This document shows positions 16,220 to 26,719 of a stretch of DNA of 64,000 nucleotides, one piece after another. How positions within the stretch are numbered: the first letter of the stretch is position 1; the number at the start of each line of letters is the position of its first letter. The position numbers were made by a program, and so were the translations under genes. This DNA comes from JABCYV01 sp035512155. GTDB taxonomy: Bacteria; Acidobacteriota; Terriglobia; Terriglobales; Acidobacteriaceae. Where the stretch lies: contig DATKEN010000159.1 of NCBI GenBank assembly GCA_035512155.1, forward strand, positions 10,891-74,890, in the 5' to 3' direction. The notes beneath the pieces were generated by a model. That model worked only from the letters and a program-made list of their open reading frames with translations. It made no database searches and had not been told where the DNA came from.

Positions 16220-17588
16220 GCGAGTTGAGCTTCTCTCTTGGAACTTTGAGTCGAACCAGCGTTCCGCCCTGGGATGGCTTCATGAACTCAATGGTCCCGC
16301 CGAGCAGCTCTGCGCGTTCGCGCATCGCCACCATTCCCATCCCTGGATTCCCAGCGAGTGCGACAAACCCCTTGCCATGATCTTCGACGTCGAGCTCCAG
16401 ACCCTCAGCCAGAAATCGCAGACGCACCGATGCCTCTTTGGCTTCCGCATGCCGGATGATGTTGTTCAGAGCCTCCTGCAGCACGCGATAAACGTGGATG
16501 GCCGCGTTGCCATCCACTGCCAAAGCTGTGCCCGATTTCTCATAGGATATGTGAATTCCGGTTTGCCTTTCCAGCACGGGGAGGTACCAGTCCAGGGTGC
16601 TCTCTAGCCCGGCTTCGTCGAGCATTACCGGATGCAGCGCCTGCGAAAGACTGCGGACCTTGTTCAACGTACCTTGTGCGATCTCGCAGACTTCACGCAG
16701 ATCAGCGCGCAGGGCCGATCCCTCCGGCGCTTGATTTCCAGCTCGACTCAGCATGGACCCAATTGCGGTTAATACCTGACCAAACTCATCGTGCAGTTCG
16801 CGGGAAATGTGGCGCAGAGTGGATTCCTGGGTTGAGATCAAACTCTGGGCTAGTTCGGAGCGCTGTTCAGAAAGCTGGGCGAGTTGCGCAAACAACTGAC
16901 GGTTTGAGCGGATCAAATACAAGCTGGTAAGCAAGATTGCTATCAAGGTCGCGGTCAGAAACAGGTACACCTGACGCTGCACCCTGTCATAAATCTGACG
17001 AATGTGCAACGCCGCTTGTTCCTCACTTTCGTTATTCTGAACCAACAGCCGGGCGACGGCCGAGCTCAACGCCTCTTGCCGGGCCTGCAGAGAAATCCGG
17101 ATTTGGGTGCGGGCTTCAGCTTCTTTGCCATCTCGCACCAACGCGAAGGTGCGATCCACAGCATCCCAAAACTGACTCAGTGAAGCCTGCAGATACTGCC
17201 TCTGCTCCGGAGTGCGATCACTCACCGCAAATTTCTGTTCCAGCCGAAGAGCGTCGTCGAGATCGGCGCGAATCCTCTGAAACTGCGCCCTCCAGGCGGT
17301 CAGCGGATACGGTTCATCGTTAGCCAGCATGTCGCGCATAGCCAGAGCCAGTGCGTTCACCTCGTTCTGAATTCGAAGCAGCTGGAGTGAATCTTTTCGA
17401 TTGCGATCGACCAGATTGCTCTGCAGCTCGCGCAGGCCTGAAATCTGGCGAGTGATGTAGACCGAATAGGCCACCACGGCGGCCAGCGTGATAACCAGAC
17501 CCAAGAACAATCCTGAAGTCGGAGAGCGGCGAGGCCCAGGCGAGAGCGGCACGCCCCGAGAATACAACGCAGCAATCTTAAGTTCCAC
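16209..17588 (-). CDS. sensor histidine kinase, NarX/HisKA_3 type
   Basis: A 459-residue inner-membrane kinase. A first helix (about 26-45) and a second (about 208-226) bracket a roughly 160-residue periplasmic region predicted to be all alpha-helical, like four-helix-bundle sensors. The HisKA_3 motif is ISRELHDEFGQVLTAIG with the phospho-acceptor His266. The HATPase domain shows the N-box region HVYRVLQEALNNIIRHAEA and a G-box DHGKGF. The start is a GTG at 17588. It is the first gene of the kinase-regulator-CRTAC1 operon. The ligand sensed in the periplasm is unknown. Confidence 0.93.
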   Translation of the reverse strand: MELKIAALYSRGVPLSPGPRRSPTSGLFLGLVITLAAVVAYSVYITRQISGLRELQSNLVDRNRKDSLQLLRIQNEVNALALAMRDMLANDEPYPLTAWRAQFQRIRADLDDALRLEQKFAVSDRTPEQRQYLQASLSQFWDAVDRTFALVRDGKEAEARTQIRISLQARQEALSSAVARLLVQNNESEEQAALHIRQIYDRVQRQVYLFLTATLIAILLTSLYLIRSNRQLFAQLAQLSEQRSELAQSLISTQESTLRHISRELHDEFGQVLTAIGSMLSRAGNQAPEGSALRADLREVCEIAQGTLNKVRSLSQALHPVMLDEAGLESTLDWYLPVLERQTGIHISYEKSGTALAVDGNAAIHVYRVLQEALNNIIRHAEAKEASVRLRFLAEGLELDVEDHGKGFVALAGNPGMGMVAMRERAELLGGTIEFMKPSQGGTLVRLKVPREKLNSHAE

Positions 17589-17631
17589 CAGAGGGATTCA
17601 CGAGCTCGAGGCTGTCCTTGACAGTTCTGAG

Positions 17632-18069
17632 TTACCGGGCTGCCGGCGCGGGCTTAACGCAGAGCTTGTCGAACACTTTCTTGAGTTCAGTCGCGATGTC
17701 TGCTGCTTCGCGATTTTCAATATCGCTGCGCTGCATCATGTGGACAAGTTTGCCGTCTTGTAACAGGGCGATCGAGGGGGATGAAGGCGGATATCCAGTG
17801 AAATAGAAACGAGCGCGTTCTGTAGCTTCGGTATCTTGCCCGGCGAAGACCGAGAACATTCTCTCCGGCCGATTGGAATTTTGGAGGGCAGCGCGGACCG
17901 CTGGGCGCATGCGGCCAGCCGCGCATCCGCAAATGGAGTTGACCACCACCATGGTCGTACCCGCCTGATTGTTCAGGGCGCGATCGACTTCCTGGGCTGA
18001 ACGCATTTCTTGAATGCCGAGCCGAGTTAACTCTTCTCGCATGGGAACGATCATAAGCTCTGGATACAT
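17632..18069 (-). CDS. BrxA/BrxB-family bacilliredoxin-like protein
   Basis: A 145-residue thioredoxin-fold protein of the BrxA/BrxB (YphP/YqiW, DUF1094) family. Its family marker is the CGC motif in SICGCAAGRMRPAV (Cys47-Gly-Cys49). In Firmicutes these proteins remove bacillithiol from mixed disulfides; in other phyla the thiol partner is less certain. Family features here include the N-terminal YPELMIVPMREELTRLG, the FAGQDTEATERAR loop and the PPSSPSIAL cis-Pro region. Length is as expected. It lies just downstream of a secreted protein gene on the same strand. Function as a disulfide reductase or thiol-disulfide isomerase is inferred from the family. Confidence 0.9.
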   Translation of the reverse strand: MYPELMIVPMREELTRLGIQEMRSAQEVDRALNNQAGTTMVVVNSICGCAAGRMRPAVRAALQNSNRPERMFSVFAGQDTEATERARFYFTGYPPSSPSIALLQDGKLVHMMQRSDIENREAADIATELKKVFDKLCVKPAPAAR

Positions 18070-18090
18070 TGGTTCTCCTCTGCATTCATT

Positions 18091-18609
18091 CTAATACGGC
18101 GGGCAAGGATCGCGGCAATCCGATAAGAACGCCAGCGCCTCGCGTCTAGGTTCGACCTCGATTGTGTCTCCCTTGTGAAGATTAGCTTCGCCACCTTTTT
18201 GAAATATGATTAGTGCCGCAGAAACAGCGGCTCCGACATACCGAGCCTTGGTCGCTCCAATAGCACCATCGACGGAATCGTCTGCCAATTTCGCCGCCGC
18301 GAGCGAGCCACCGAGCTTGAGCAGCCGCATCTTGTTCCCCGCTCGAAATATTCCTTCACGATCTTTAGTGACTGGCATTACAGGATCATCGAATACCAAA
18401 CTCATTGAGCCGCGCCGCAGTATGTGTCGAGCTGGATGCGTCACCAGATGTCCGTTGTAGACCTTACCCGCGGCGTCCGCAGCTGTGAAAGCAGTCCCCG
18501 TGGGCAATTTCGAGCTGAGATCTTCCTGGAGGGTCAACGTTACGGTTTGGGCCTCACAGATTGTGCCCAGAGCGAGGACGTACGTTAACAGGAAGCCGAT
18601 ACGCCACAT
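18091..18609 (-). CDS. secreted protein of unknown function
   Basis: A 172-residue exported protein. The signal peptide (MWRIGFLLTYVLALGTICEAQ) is clear when the ATG at 18609 is taken as the start; a TTG at 18633 would put eight residues ahead of it. The mature region reads as beta-rich, with TVTLTLQEDLSSKLPTGTAF and a gap before a Gly/Ala-rich hydrophobic stretch (RYVGAAVSAALIIFQKGG) that may be a membrane-inserting or packing segment. It ends in two Cys in a proline-rich tail. No family was recognised. Bacilliredoxin follows 21 bases downstream on the same strand, so the two may be co-transcribed. Confidence 0.55.
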   Translation of the reverse strand: MWRIGFLLTYVLALGTICEAQTVTLTLQEDLSSKLPTGTAFTAADAAGKVYNGHLVTHPARHILRRGSMSLVFDDPVMPVTKDREGIFRAGNKMRLLKLGGSLAAAKLADDSVDGAIGATKARYVGAAVSAALIIFQKGGEANLHKGDTIEVEPRREALAFLSDCRDPCPPY

Positions 18610-18674
18610 GCCTCTGAAGATACTACCCAACAATCGCTTTGAGCAATGGACCCTGGTGTGTGAGTCACGGCTGC

Positions 18675-18696
18675 CCGATTCTTAGCGCGGAATCGG
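18675..18696. repeat. short inverted repeat between the divergent 18609 and murB genes
   Basis: CCGATTC at 18675-18681 is perfectly complementary to GAATCGG at 18690-18696, with an eight-base spacer. It lies between two divergent genes, so it could be an operator as well as an mRNA stem. The spacing is not far from that of a dimeric regulator site, but no regulator is suggested by the sequence. Confidence is low. Confidence 0.3.
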
Positions 18697-18765
18697 ACAG
18701 ACTCAAGCGGAACGGTAGCGGTCAGAGTCAATCTCTGCAAGTCATATATATTGAGACCATAAAGC

Positions 18766-19812
18766 ATGCTCATTCAGGAAAATGTGCCGCTGGCGCCGCT
18801 GACCACTCTCAGGGTGGGCGGGCCAGCACGCTACTTCGCTGAAGCCAAAACCATTGCCGCAGTAGGTGAGACCGTCGAGTTCGCCCGCGCCCAAAATCTT
18901 CCCTTATTTATTCTCGGCGGAGGAAGCAACCTGGTGGTTTCCGACGCCGGCTGGCCCGGCCTGGTGTTGAGAGTCGCCGTTTCTGGAATTGACGAACACA
19001 ACGAAAATGGCAAGCGTCTCTTTGAGGTTGGCGCAGGCGAGGAGTGGGACAAGTTCGTGGCCCGGGCTGTGGCCCGCAATTGCGCCGGCGTCGAGTGCCT
19101 TAGCGGAATTCCAGGCAGCGTAGGCGGCACACCAGTACAAAACGTCGGCGCCTACGGCCAGGACGTGGCAGAGACGATCGAGTCCGTCCTGGCCCTGGAC
19201 CTAAACGACGGCCAGATGCACGAGCTCTGCGCTGAGGCCTGTGGATTCAGTTATCGCACCAGCATGTTCAACACCAGCGAACGCGGACGGTACATTATCC
19301 TTCGTGTTACCTACCAACTTAGTCCAGGTGGCGCGCCGCGCATTCAGTACGCCGACTTGAAGAATCATTTTGTTGGCTGGCATGAAACTCCGACCTTGGC
19401 GGACACCCGGGAGGCGGTACGCCGGATTCGGGCCAGTAAAGCCATGCTGATCACACCCGGCGGGGAAGACTGCCGCAGCGCTGGTTCCTTCTTCAAGAAT
19501 CCCATCCTCTCGGCTGATCAATATCAGGAATTAACCAGGCGTGCAGCCACCAAGGGATTACGAATTCCCAGCTATCCTGCGCTCGATGCTCAGAAGAAGG
19601 TTTCGGCCGCCTGGCTGGTCGAACACTCCGGTTTCAGCAAAGGCTATACCACTGGGCGTGCCGGCATTTCCCGCAAGCATGCTCTAGCAATCGTGAACCG
19701 CGGTGATGCAACGGCGGCCGAAATCGTGGCGCTGAAAGACCACATCCAGCAGCGGGTGGAAGATCTCTGGGCCATTCGGCTGGAACCGGAGCCGGTGTTT
19801 GTCGGATTCTGA
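18766..19812 (+). CDS. murB: UDP-N-acetylenolpyruvoylglucosamine reductase
   Basis: MurB reduces UDP-N-acetylenolpyruvoylglucosamine to UDP-MurNAc with NADPH, the second committed step of peptidoglycan precursor synthesis in the cytoplasm. FAD-binding motifs are LFILGGGSNLVVSDAG and GIPGSVGGTPVQNVGAYG. The proton-donor serine is in SAGSFFKNPI. The C-terminus EPEPVFVGF is typical. At 348 residues it matches type I enzymes such as that of E. coli. The ATG at 18766 begins directly at the conserved N-terminus (NVPLAPLTTLRVGGPARYF). Unlike many genomes, no other mur or fts gene is beside it. Confidence 0.96.
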   Translation: MLIQENVPLAPLTTLRVGGPARYFAEAKTIAAVGETVEFARAQNLPLFILGGGSNLVVSDAGWPGLVLRVAVSGIDEHNENGKRLFEVGAGEEWDKFVARAVARNCAGVECLSGIPGSVGGTPVQNVGAYGQDVAETIESVLALDLNDGQMHELCAEACGFSYRTSMFNTSERGRYIILRVTYQLSPGGAPRIQYADLKNHFVGWHETPTLADTREAVRRIRASKAMLITPGGEDCRSAGSFFKNPILSADQYQELTRRAATKGLRIPSYPALDAQKKVSAAWLVEHSGFSKGYTTGRAGISRKHALAIVNRGDATAAEIVALKDHIQQRVEDLWAIRLEPEPVFVGF

Positions 19813-19819
19813 ATTTCAT

Positions 19820-19945
19820 GTAGGAGCGAGCGCCTTCGCTCGGGCTATGTTCAAGGGTATTGATGGAATGGCAGGAGAGCGGCGCCGCTCCGGTTCGTCC
19901 CCCTGATTTTTATCTCCCCATGCGTGGGGTGGGTAGAAGATCCGG
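19820..19945. repeat. GC-rich palindromic intergenic element between convergent genes
   Basis: Two or three small palindromes are packed into the gap between convergent murB and the uracil-DNA glycosylase. CGAGCG at 19827-19832 pairs with 19837-19842 over a four-base loop, and GAGCGGCGCCGCTC at 19877-19890 is self-complementary. A GGCGGCAGCCGCC stretch follows near 19952. The first two share an AGGAG start and look like degenerate copies. They may serve as a bidirectional terminator or be REP-like elements; no long T-run is present. Confidence 0.45.
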
Positions 19946-19967
19946 CCCCGGCGGCAGCCGCCTGTCT

Positions 19968-20657
19968 TTAGTCATCGGCCAGTCGCTGCGCTTCTTTAAA
20001 GATGCGTAGGAACATCGGCCGCGTAAGCTTTCCCGTCTGCGTGTTCTGGTTCGAAGGATGATACGAAGCCAGCAACGTCTTACCATCTGGCATTTTGTAA
20101 CTGGCTCCGTGCCCGAACGCGTAGTCTTTCCTGATCCGCAGCAAACCTAGGCCTTTGAGGAAATTCAAGTAAGCGTCGAAAGCGATCTTTCCCAGAGCCA
20201 CCACGACTTTCACTCTCGCCAATCCAAGGATTTCGCGGTCCAGATAGGGGGCGCAGTTGGCCAGTTCCTGCGGCAGAGGCTTATTGTCAGGAGGAACGCA
20301 GCGCACCGCCGCGGTGATGTATAAATCGTGCAGCCTGAGTCCGTCGTCGCAATCCGTGGCATTCGGCTGGTTGGAAAATCCCGCCTGGTACAAGATGGGA
20401 TACATGAATTTGCCGGAAGCATCGCCGGTGAATGGACGCCCGGTGCGGTTTGAGCCGTGGGCGCCGGGAGCCAGTCCAAGCACAAGCACGCGAGCATCGG
20501 GGTCGCCAAAACCGGGGACCGGTTTGCCCCAGTATTCGCAATCGCGGTAAGCGCGGCGTCTCTCCCGGGCTACCATTTCGCGATAAGCCACGAGTCGGGG
20601 ACAGCGCTTGCAAGAGATGACTTCACGGTTGAGTTCAGTGAGCCAGTCGTTTGGCAT
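19968..20657 (-). CDS. type-5 uracil-DNA glycosylase (UdgB-like)
   Basis: A 229-residue iron-sulfur uracil-DNA glycosylase of family 5 (UDGb), which removes uracil and other deaminated bases from DNA. The four cluster cysteines fit C16, C19, C120 and C135 (SCKRCPRLV; AVRCVPPDNK; LANCAPYL). Motif A is GLAPGAHGSNRTGRPFTGD, which in this family lacks the catalytic Asp or Asn of family 1. Motif B is LLASYHPSNQNTQTGK. The family signature is complete and the length is normal. It is convergent with murB and stands alone. Family 4 (UDGa) is the alternative, but the AHGSNRTGRPF motif favours family 5. Confidence 0.92.
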   Translation of the reverse strand: MPNDWLTELNREVISCKRCPRLVAYREMVARERRRAYRDCEYWGKPVPGFGDPDARVLVLGLAPGAHGSNRTGRPFTGDASGKFMYPILYQAGFSNQPNATDCDDGLRLHDLYITAAVRCVPPDNKPLPQELANCAPYLDREILGLARVKVVVALGKIAFDAYLNFLKGLGLLRIRKDYAFGHGASYKMPDGKTLLASYHPSNQNTQTGKLTRPMFLRIFKEAQRLADD

Positions 20658-20772
20658 GGTCGTGTGGCAGCAGCGGCGACCATCCCTGGATTCGGGACAC
20701 GCCGCGCCTGCGTTTGAGACTGCGTCCTCTAGGCAGCCAGTGTCAAATCGGGCATGAGTTACCTTCGGGTGT

Positions 20773-20802
20773 TTGACGGTACTCTCCTTCTGTCTTTAAA
20801 CT
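20773..20802 (+). promoter_or_regulatory. sigma70-like promoter upstream of tig
   Basis: TTGACG at 20773-20778 is followed after 18 bases by TAAACT at 20797-20802, matching 5 and 4 of 6 consensus positions. Transcription would begin near 20809, about 75 bases before the trigger-factor start at 20884. The site could drive the whole tig-clpP-clpX-lon cluster. No CIRCE or other heat-shock operator was seen. Confidence 0.4.
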
Positions 20803-20883
20803 CAATCCAGATAGCCGTGCGGATTGGGCCCTGTTTGACTCTGGCAAAGCACGTGATCCCGGCTCGAACTGCGAAAGGCAAAT

Positions 20884-22152
20884 GTGAGTCCCACTGAAAC
20901 CAGCAGCGGCACCAAACGGGAAATCCAGGTTGAGATTCCGGCGTCAGAAGTAACTCGCGAAACCGAAACCTTAATTCAGAAATATCAGAAGCTGGCGCGC
21001 ATTCCAGGCTTCCGCCGCGGACACGTCCCTCCGTCCGTTATCCGTCAACGTTTCTCGCAGGACATTAAGAACGACGTGGTTGACACGTTGGTCCCGCGTT
21101 ATTTTCGTAAAGAGGCCGACAAGCTCGGGTTAGTGCCGGTTTCTCAGCCGCGAGTGACCGATCTGCACGTGCACGACGGGGAACCTCTGCGCTTCAAGGC
21201 AAGCTTTGAAATCATGCCCACTATCCGGGCTGAAGGCTATCGCGAACTGCGGGCGGAAAAACCGGCGATCTCCATCACTGACGAAGAAGTCGAGGAATCC
21301 TTGAAAGGTTTGCAGGAACAGCACGCAGCTTTCACTTCGGTGGAAGGTCGGGCCTTGGCCGACGGAGACTTTGCTCAGGTGTCGCTCGATGGCGAGCCCA
21401 AAGATGGCGAAGGTAAGCCGGTACACATGGATGACATCCTGGTCGAGATTGCGGGCAAAAACACAATGCCCGAGTTCACCTCGAATCTGCGTGGCGCTTC
21501 CACCGGCGATGAGCGCAGCTTCGACGTCCAGTATCCGGAGGATTCTTCCGACAAACGCCTCGCAGGCAAGACCTTCACCTACACCGTGCGGGTCCAAGGC
21601 ATCAAGCAGAAAAGTCTGCCGGAGTTGGACGATCAGTTCGCCAAGGAATTGGGGGAATTCGCCAATCTTGATGAAGTGCGCAAGCGCATCCGCGAAGGCA
21701 TGGAGGCCGAACGCAAACACAACGCTGAGCGCGAAGCCAAGGATAAGTTAGTTGCGGAGCTGGTAAAGCGCAACGAATTCGAAGTCCCCGAAGCATTAGT
21801 AGAACGCCAGGTCGATATCCGGCTGGAGCGTGGCTTGCGCGCCCTGACGGCGCAAGGCATGAAAGCCGAAGAGATCAAGAAGATGGATTTCAACCGCTTG
21901 CGAGCCGGCCAGCGCGAGCAGGCATTGCAGGAAGTAAAAGCTTCTCTGTTGCTGGACAGGATTGCCGAGGAGGAAAAAATTGAAGTCAGCGACGCGGAAA
22001 TTGATCGGGAAATCGAAGCTCTTGCTAAACAATCAAAACAGACCTCGGAAGAGATCCGGGCACGTTTGACACGGGATGGAGCGCTCGATAGAATCCGAAA
22101 TAGAATCCGCAGCGAAAAGACCCTCGATTTTCTGTATCACCAGTCCGCATGA
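20884..22152 (+). CDS. tig: trigger factor (ribosome-associated chaperone)
   Basis: The ribosome-bound chaperone that meets nascent chains at the tunnel exit. The N-terminal domain carries the ribosome-docking signature GFRRGHVPPSVIR at about 42-54 (GFRxGKxP-like, with His in place of Lys). A PPIase/FKBP-like domain spans about 155-245, and the remainder is the helical C-terminal substrate-cradling domain, rich in Glu and Lys. Length (422) matches the family. The start is a GTG at 20884 with an AAAGG stretch just upstream. It is the first gene of the tig-clpP-clpX-lon cluster, in the standard order. Confidence 0.97.
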   Translation: MSPTETSSGTKREIQVEIPASEVTRETETLIQKYQKLARIPGFRRGHVPPSVIRQRFSQDIKNDVVDTLVPRYFRKEADKLGLVPVSQPRVTDLHVHDGEPLRFKASFEIMPTIRAEGYRELRAEKPAISITDEEVEESLKGLQEQHAAFTSVEGRALADGDFAQVSLDGEPKDGEGKPVHMDDILVEIAGKNTMPEFTSNLRGASTGDERSFDVQYPEDSSDKRLAGKTFTYTVRVQGIKQKSLPELDDQFAKELGEFANLDEVRKRIREGMEAERKHNAEREAKDKLVAELVKRNEFEVPEALVERQVDIRLERGLRALTAQGMKAEEIKKMDFNRLRAGQREQALQEVKASLLLDRIAEEEKIEVSDAEIDREIEALAKQSKQTSEEIRARLTRDGALDRIRNRIRSEKTLDFLYHQSA

Positions 22153-22234
22153 TGCGGGCCACTTTCGACTCTCCCCCCGGAAAGCCAAGGTTGTCTCGGA
22201 TAGGAGTGTCGCAGTGAATGTGAAGGAAGGACGG

Positions 22235-22822
22235 ATGATGCTGGTACCGATGGTCATCGAACAGACCGGGCGGGGTGAGCGAGCTTACGACATTTATTCC
22301 CGTCTGCTGCGGGACAACATTATTTTCATCGGCACCCCCATTGACGACAACATCGCCAACCTGGTGATTGCTCAGATGCTCTTTCTGGCCCAGGAAGATC
22401 CCGAGAAAGACATTCAGCTCTACGTCAATTCGCCGGGGGGATCAATCACGGCAGGCATGGCGATCTACGACACCATGCAGTATGTAAAGAACGATGTGAC
22501 CACGATCTGCATCGGTCAGGCGGCCAGCATGGCGGCGCTTTTGCTTGCGGCCGGAGAACCCAAGAAACGCCTAGCGCTGCCAAATTCGCGGATTCTAATC
22601 CACCAGCCCTCTATGGGAGGACTGTCCGGACAAGCCACCGACATTGACATCCACGCTCGTGAAATCCTGCGTATGAGGGAGATTACAAACCAGTTGCTGG
22701 CCAAGCACAGCGGTCAAAAGCTGGACAAAGTAGAAAAAGATGTGGAGCGCGACTTCATTATGAATGCACAACAAGCGAAGGAATACGGAATCATAGACGA
22801 TATCATCTATAAGACGAGATAA
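22235..22822 (+). CDS. clpP: ATP-dependent Clp protease proteolytic subunit
   Basis: The serine peptidase that forms the two-ring ClpP chamber fed by ClpX. The catalytic triad is Ser98 (GQAASMAALLL), His123 (LIHQPSMGG) and Asp173 (EKDVERDF). The protein has 195 residues, the normal mature length. The ATG at 22235 is preferred because AAGGAAGG ends four bases before it and the homology begins right there (MMLVPMVIEQTGRGERAYDIYSR). Upstream in-frame codons, including GTG at 22214 and an extension overlapping tig, are not needed. It stands directly downstream of tig and is followed by clpX. Confidence 0.96.
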   Translation: MMLVPMVIEQTGRGERAYDIYSRLLRDNIIFIGTPIDDNIANLVIAQMLFLAQEDPEKDIQLYVNSPGGSITAGMAIYDTMQYVKNDVTTICIGQAASMAALLLAAGEPKKRLALPNSRILIHQPSMGGLSGQATDIDIHAREILRMREITNQLLAKHSGQKLDKVEKDVERDFIMNAQQAKEYGIIDDIIYKTR

Positions 22823-22878
22823 GGGTATGATCGGTCTTCCGCCGACCGAGATCAGCGGGCTTAAAGGAGTAAAGCGGA

Positions 22879-24158
22879 GTGAAAAATAGGACCGGAACCG
22901 AGGAGATGTTGCGCTGTTCGTTCTGCCACAAATCGCAGGACGCAGTAGCCAAGCTGATTTCATCCCCTAGCGATTATCCCCGCGCTTATATCTGTGATGA
23001 GTGTGTGGCGGTCTGTAATTCCATTCTTGAGGACGACCGCACGGCAACTCCTCCCGCAACTACTCCCAATCAGCTTCCCAAACCGCAAGAAGTCAAGACT
23101 TTCCTCGACGAGTACGTTATCGGTCAGGAGCAGACCAAGAAAAAACTGGCGGTGGCAGTCTACAACCACTACAAGCGGATCTTTATGAACCGCCAGCGTA
23201 GCGGTGATGGCGTAGAACTGGCCAAGTCGAACATCATGCTCATCGGTCCGACCGGCACCGGAAAGACTCTGCTGGCGCAGACTCTGGCCCGGATGCTGGA
23301 CGTGCCGTTCGCGATTGTGGATGCCACTACCCTGACCGAAGCCGGTTACGTTGGCGAGGATGTTGAGAACATCATTCTCAAACTGCTGCAGGCTGCCGAT
23401 GGCGACGTTGGGCGAGCGCAGACTGGGATCATCTACATTGACGAGGTAGACAAGATTGGCCGCAAGGATGAGAACCCGTCAATCACTCGAGACGTTTCCG
23501 GCGAAGGTGTGCAGCAGGCTTTGCTGAAGATATTGGAAGGCACGATTGCGAACGTCCCGCCGCAAGGCGGCCGTAAGCATCCGCACCAGGAATTCACTCC
23601 CGTCGACACTACCAATATTCTGTTCATCTGCGGCGGCGCTTTCGTGGGCCTGGAAAAGATCATTGGGCGGCGAGTAGGCAAGAAATCACTCGGCTTCAAG
23701 GCTGGCGAAGAAGGCCCCGAGGAAGAGGCGCCCGCTGTCAACCGCAAAAGAAGTTTTGAGCTGCTAAGCGACACTCAGCCTGAAGACCTCATTAAATTTG
23801 GCCTGATTCCCGAATTTGTCGGGCGTCTGCCGGTGGTTGGCGTCCTGGAGGATCTTGACGAATTTGCTCTGATTGAAATCCTAACACGCCCCAAAAACGC
23901 TATTATTAAGCAGTACCAGCGCCTGTTCGAGTTTGAGAACGTGCGGCTGAAGTTTAGCGACGAAGCCTTAAAGGCAATCGCCAAGCAGGCCATGGCCCGC
24001 AAAGTTGGCGCACGCGGTCTACGCATGATCCTGGAAGAATTGATGCTCGACCTGATGTACCATTTGCCTAGCCAGAAGAAAGTGAAGGAATTCGAGGTTA
24101 CGCGAGAGATGGTGGAAAAGCGCGCCGTCTCTTTGGCGATGATGGAGAAGGCGGGCTA

Positions 24159-24159
<1 letters not shown>
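22879..24159 (+). CDS. clpX: ATP-dependent Clp protease ATP-binding subunit ClpX
   Basis: The AAA+ unfoldase that recognises tagged proteins and feeds ClpP. The N-terminal zinc finger uses Cys13, Cys16, Cys39 and Cys42 (CSFC and CDEC). The Walker A is GPTGTGKT at 123-130, Walker B IIYIDEVD at 184-191, and the pore loop GYVGED near 156-161. The ClpP-docking IGF loop is represented by LGF at 271-273, a conservative change. Length (426) is normal. The GTG start at 22879 has GGAG 10 bases upstream. Its stop overlaps the lon start by one base. Confidence 0.97.
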
Positions 24160-26606
<2,447 letters not shown>

Positions 26607-26719
26607 GAGAATCCTCCAGCTATCTATGCCTGAACTGCTTAGCTAGCCTTTACCAGCGCGACACAATCGAGGGCGGCGATTTGTTCGAAGCCTTCGGCAA
26701 ACGGCGGGAGTCCTGAACG

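Noticed and set aside
18675..18696. A specific regulator operator upstream of murB.
   Set aside because: Only a short inverted repeat exists, with no regulator or repeat copies to support it. It is listed as a repeat only.
22076..22234. N-terminal extension of ClpP overlapping the tig gene.
   Set aside because: ClpP homology and a good AAGGAAGG site begin at ATG 22235, and the extension is only the tig tail in another frame.
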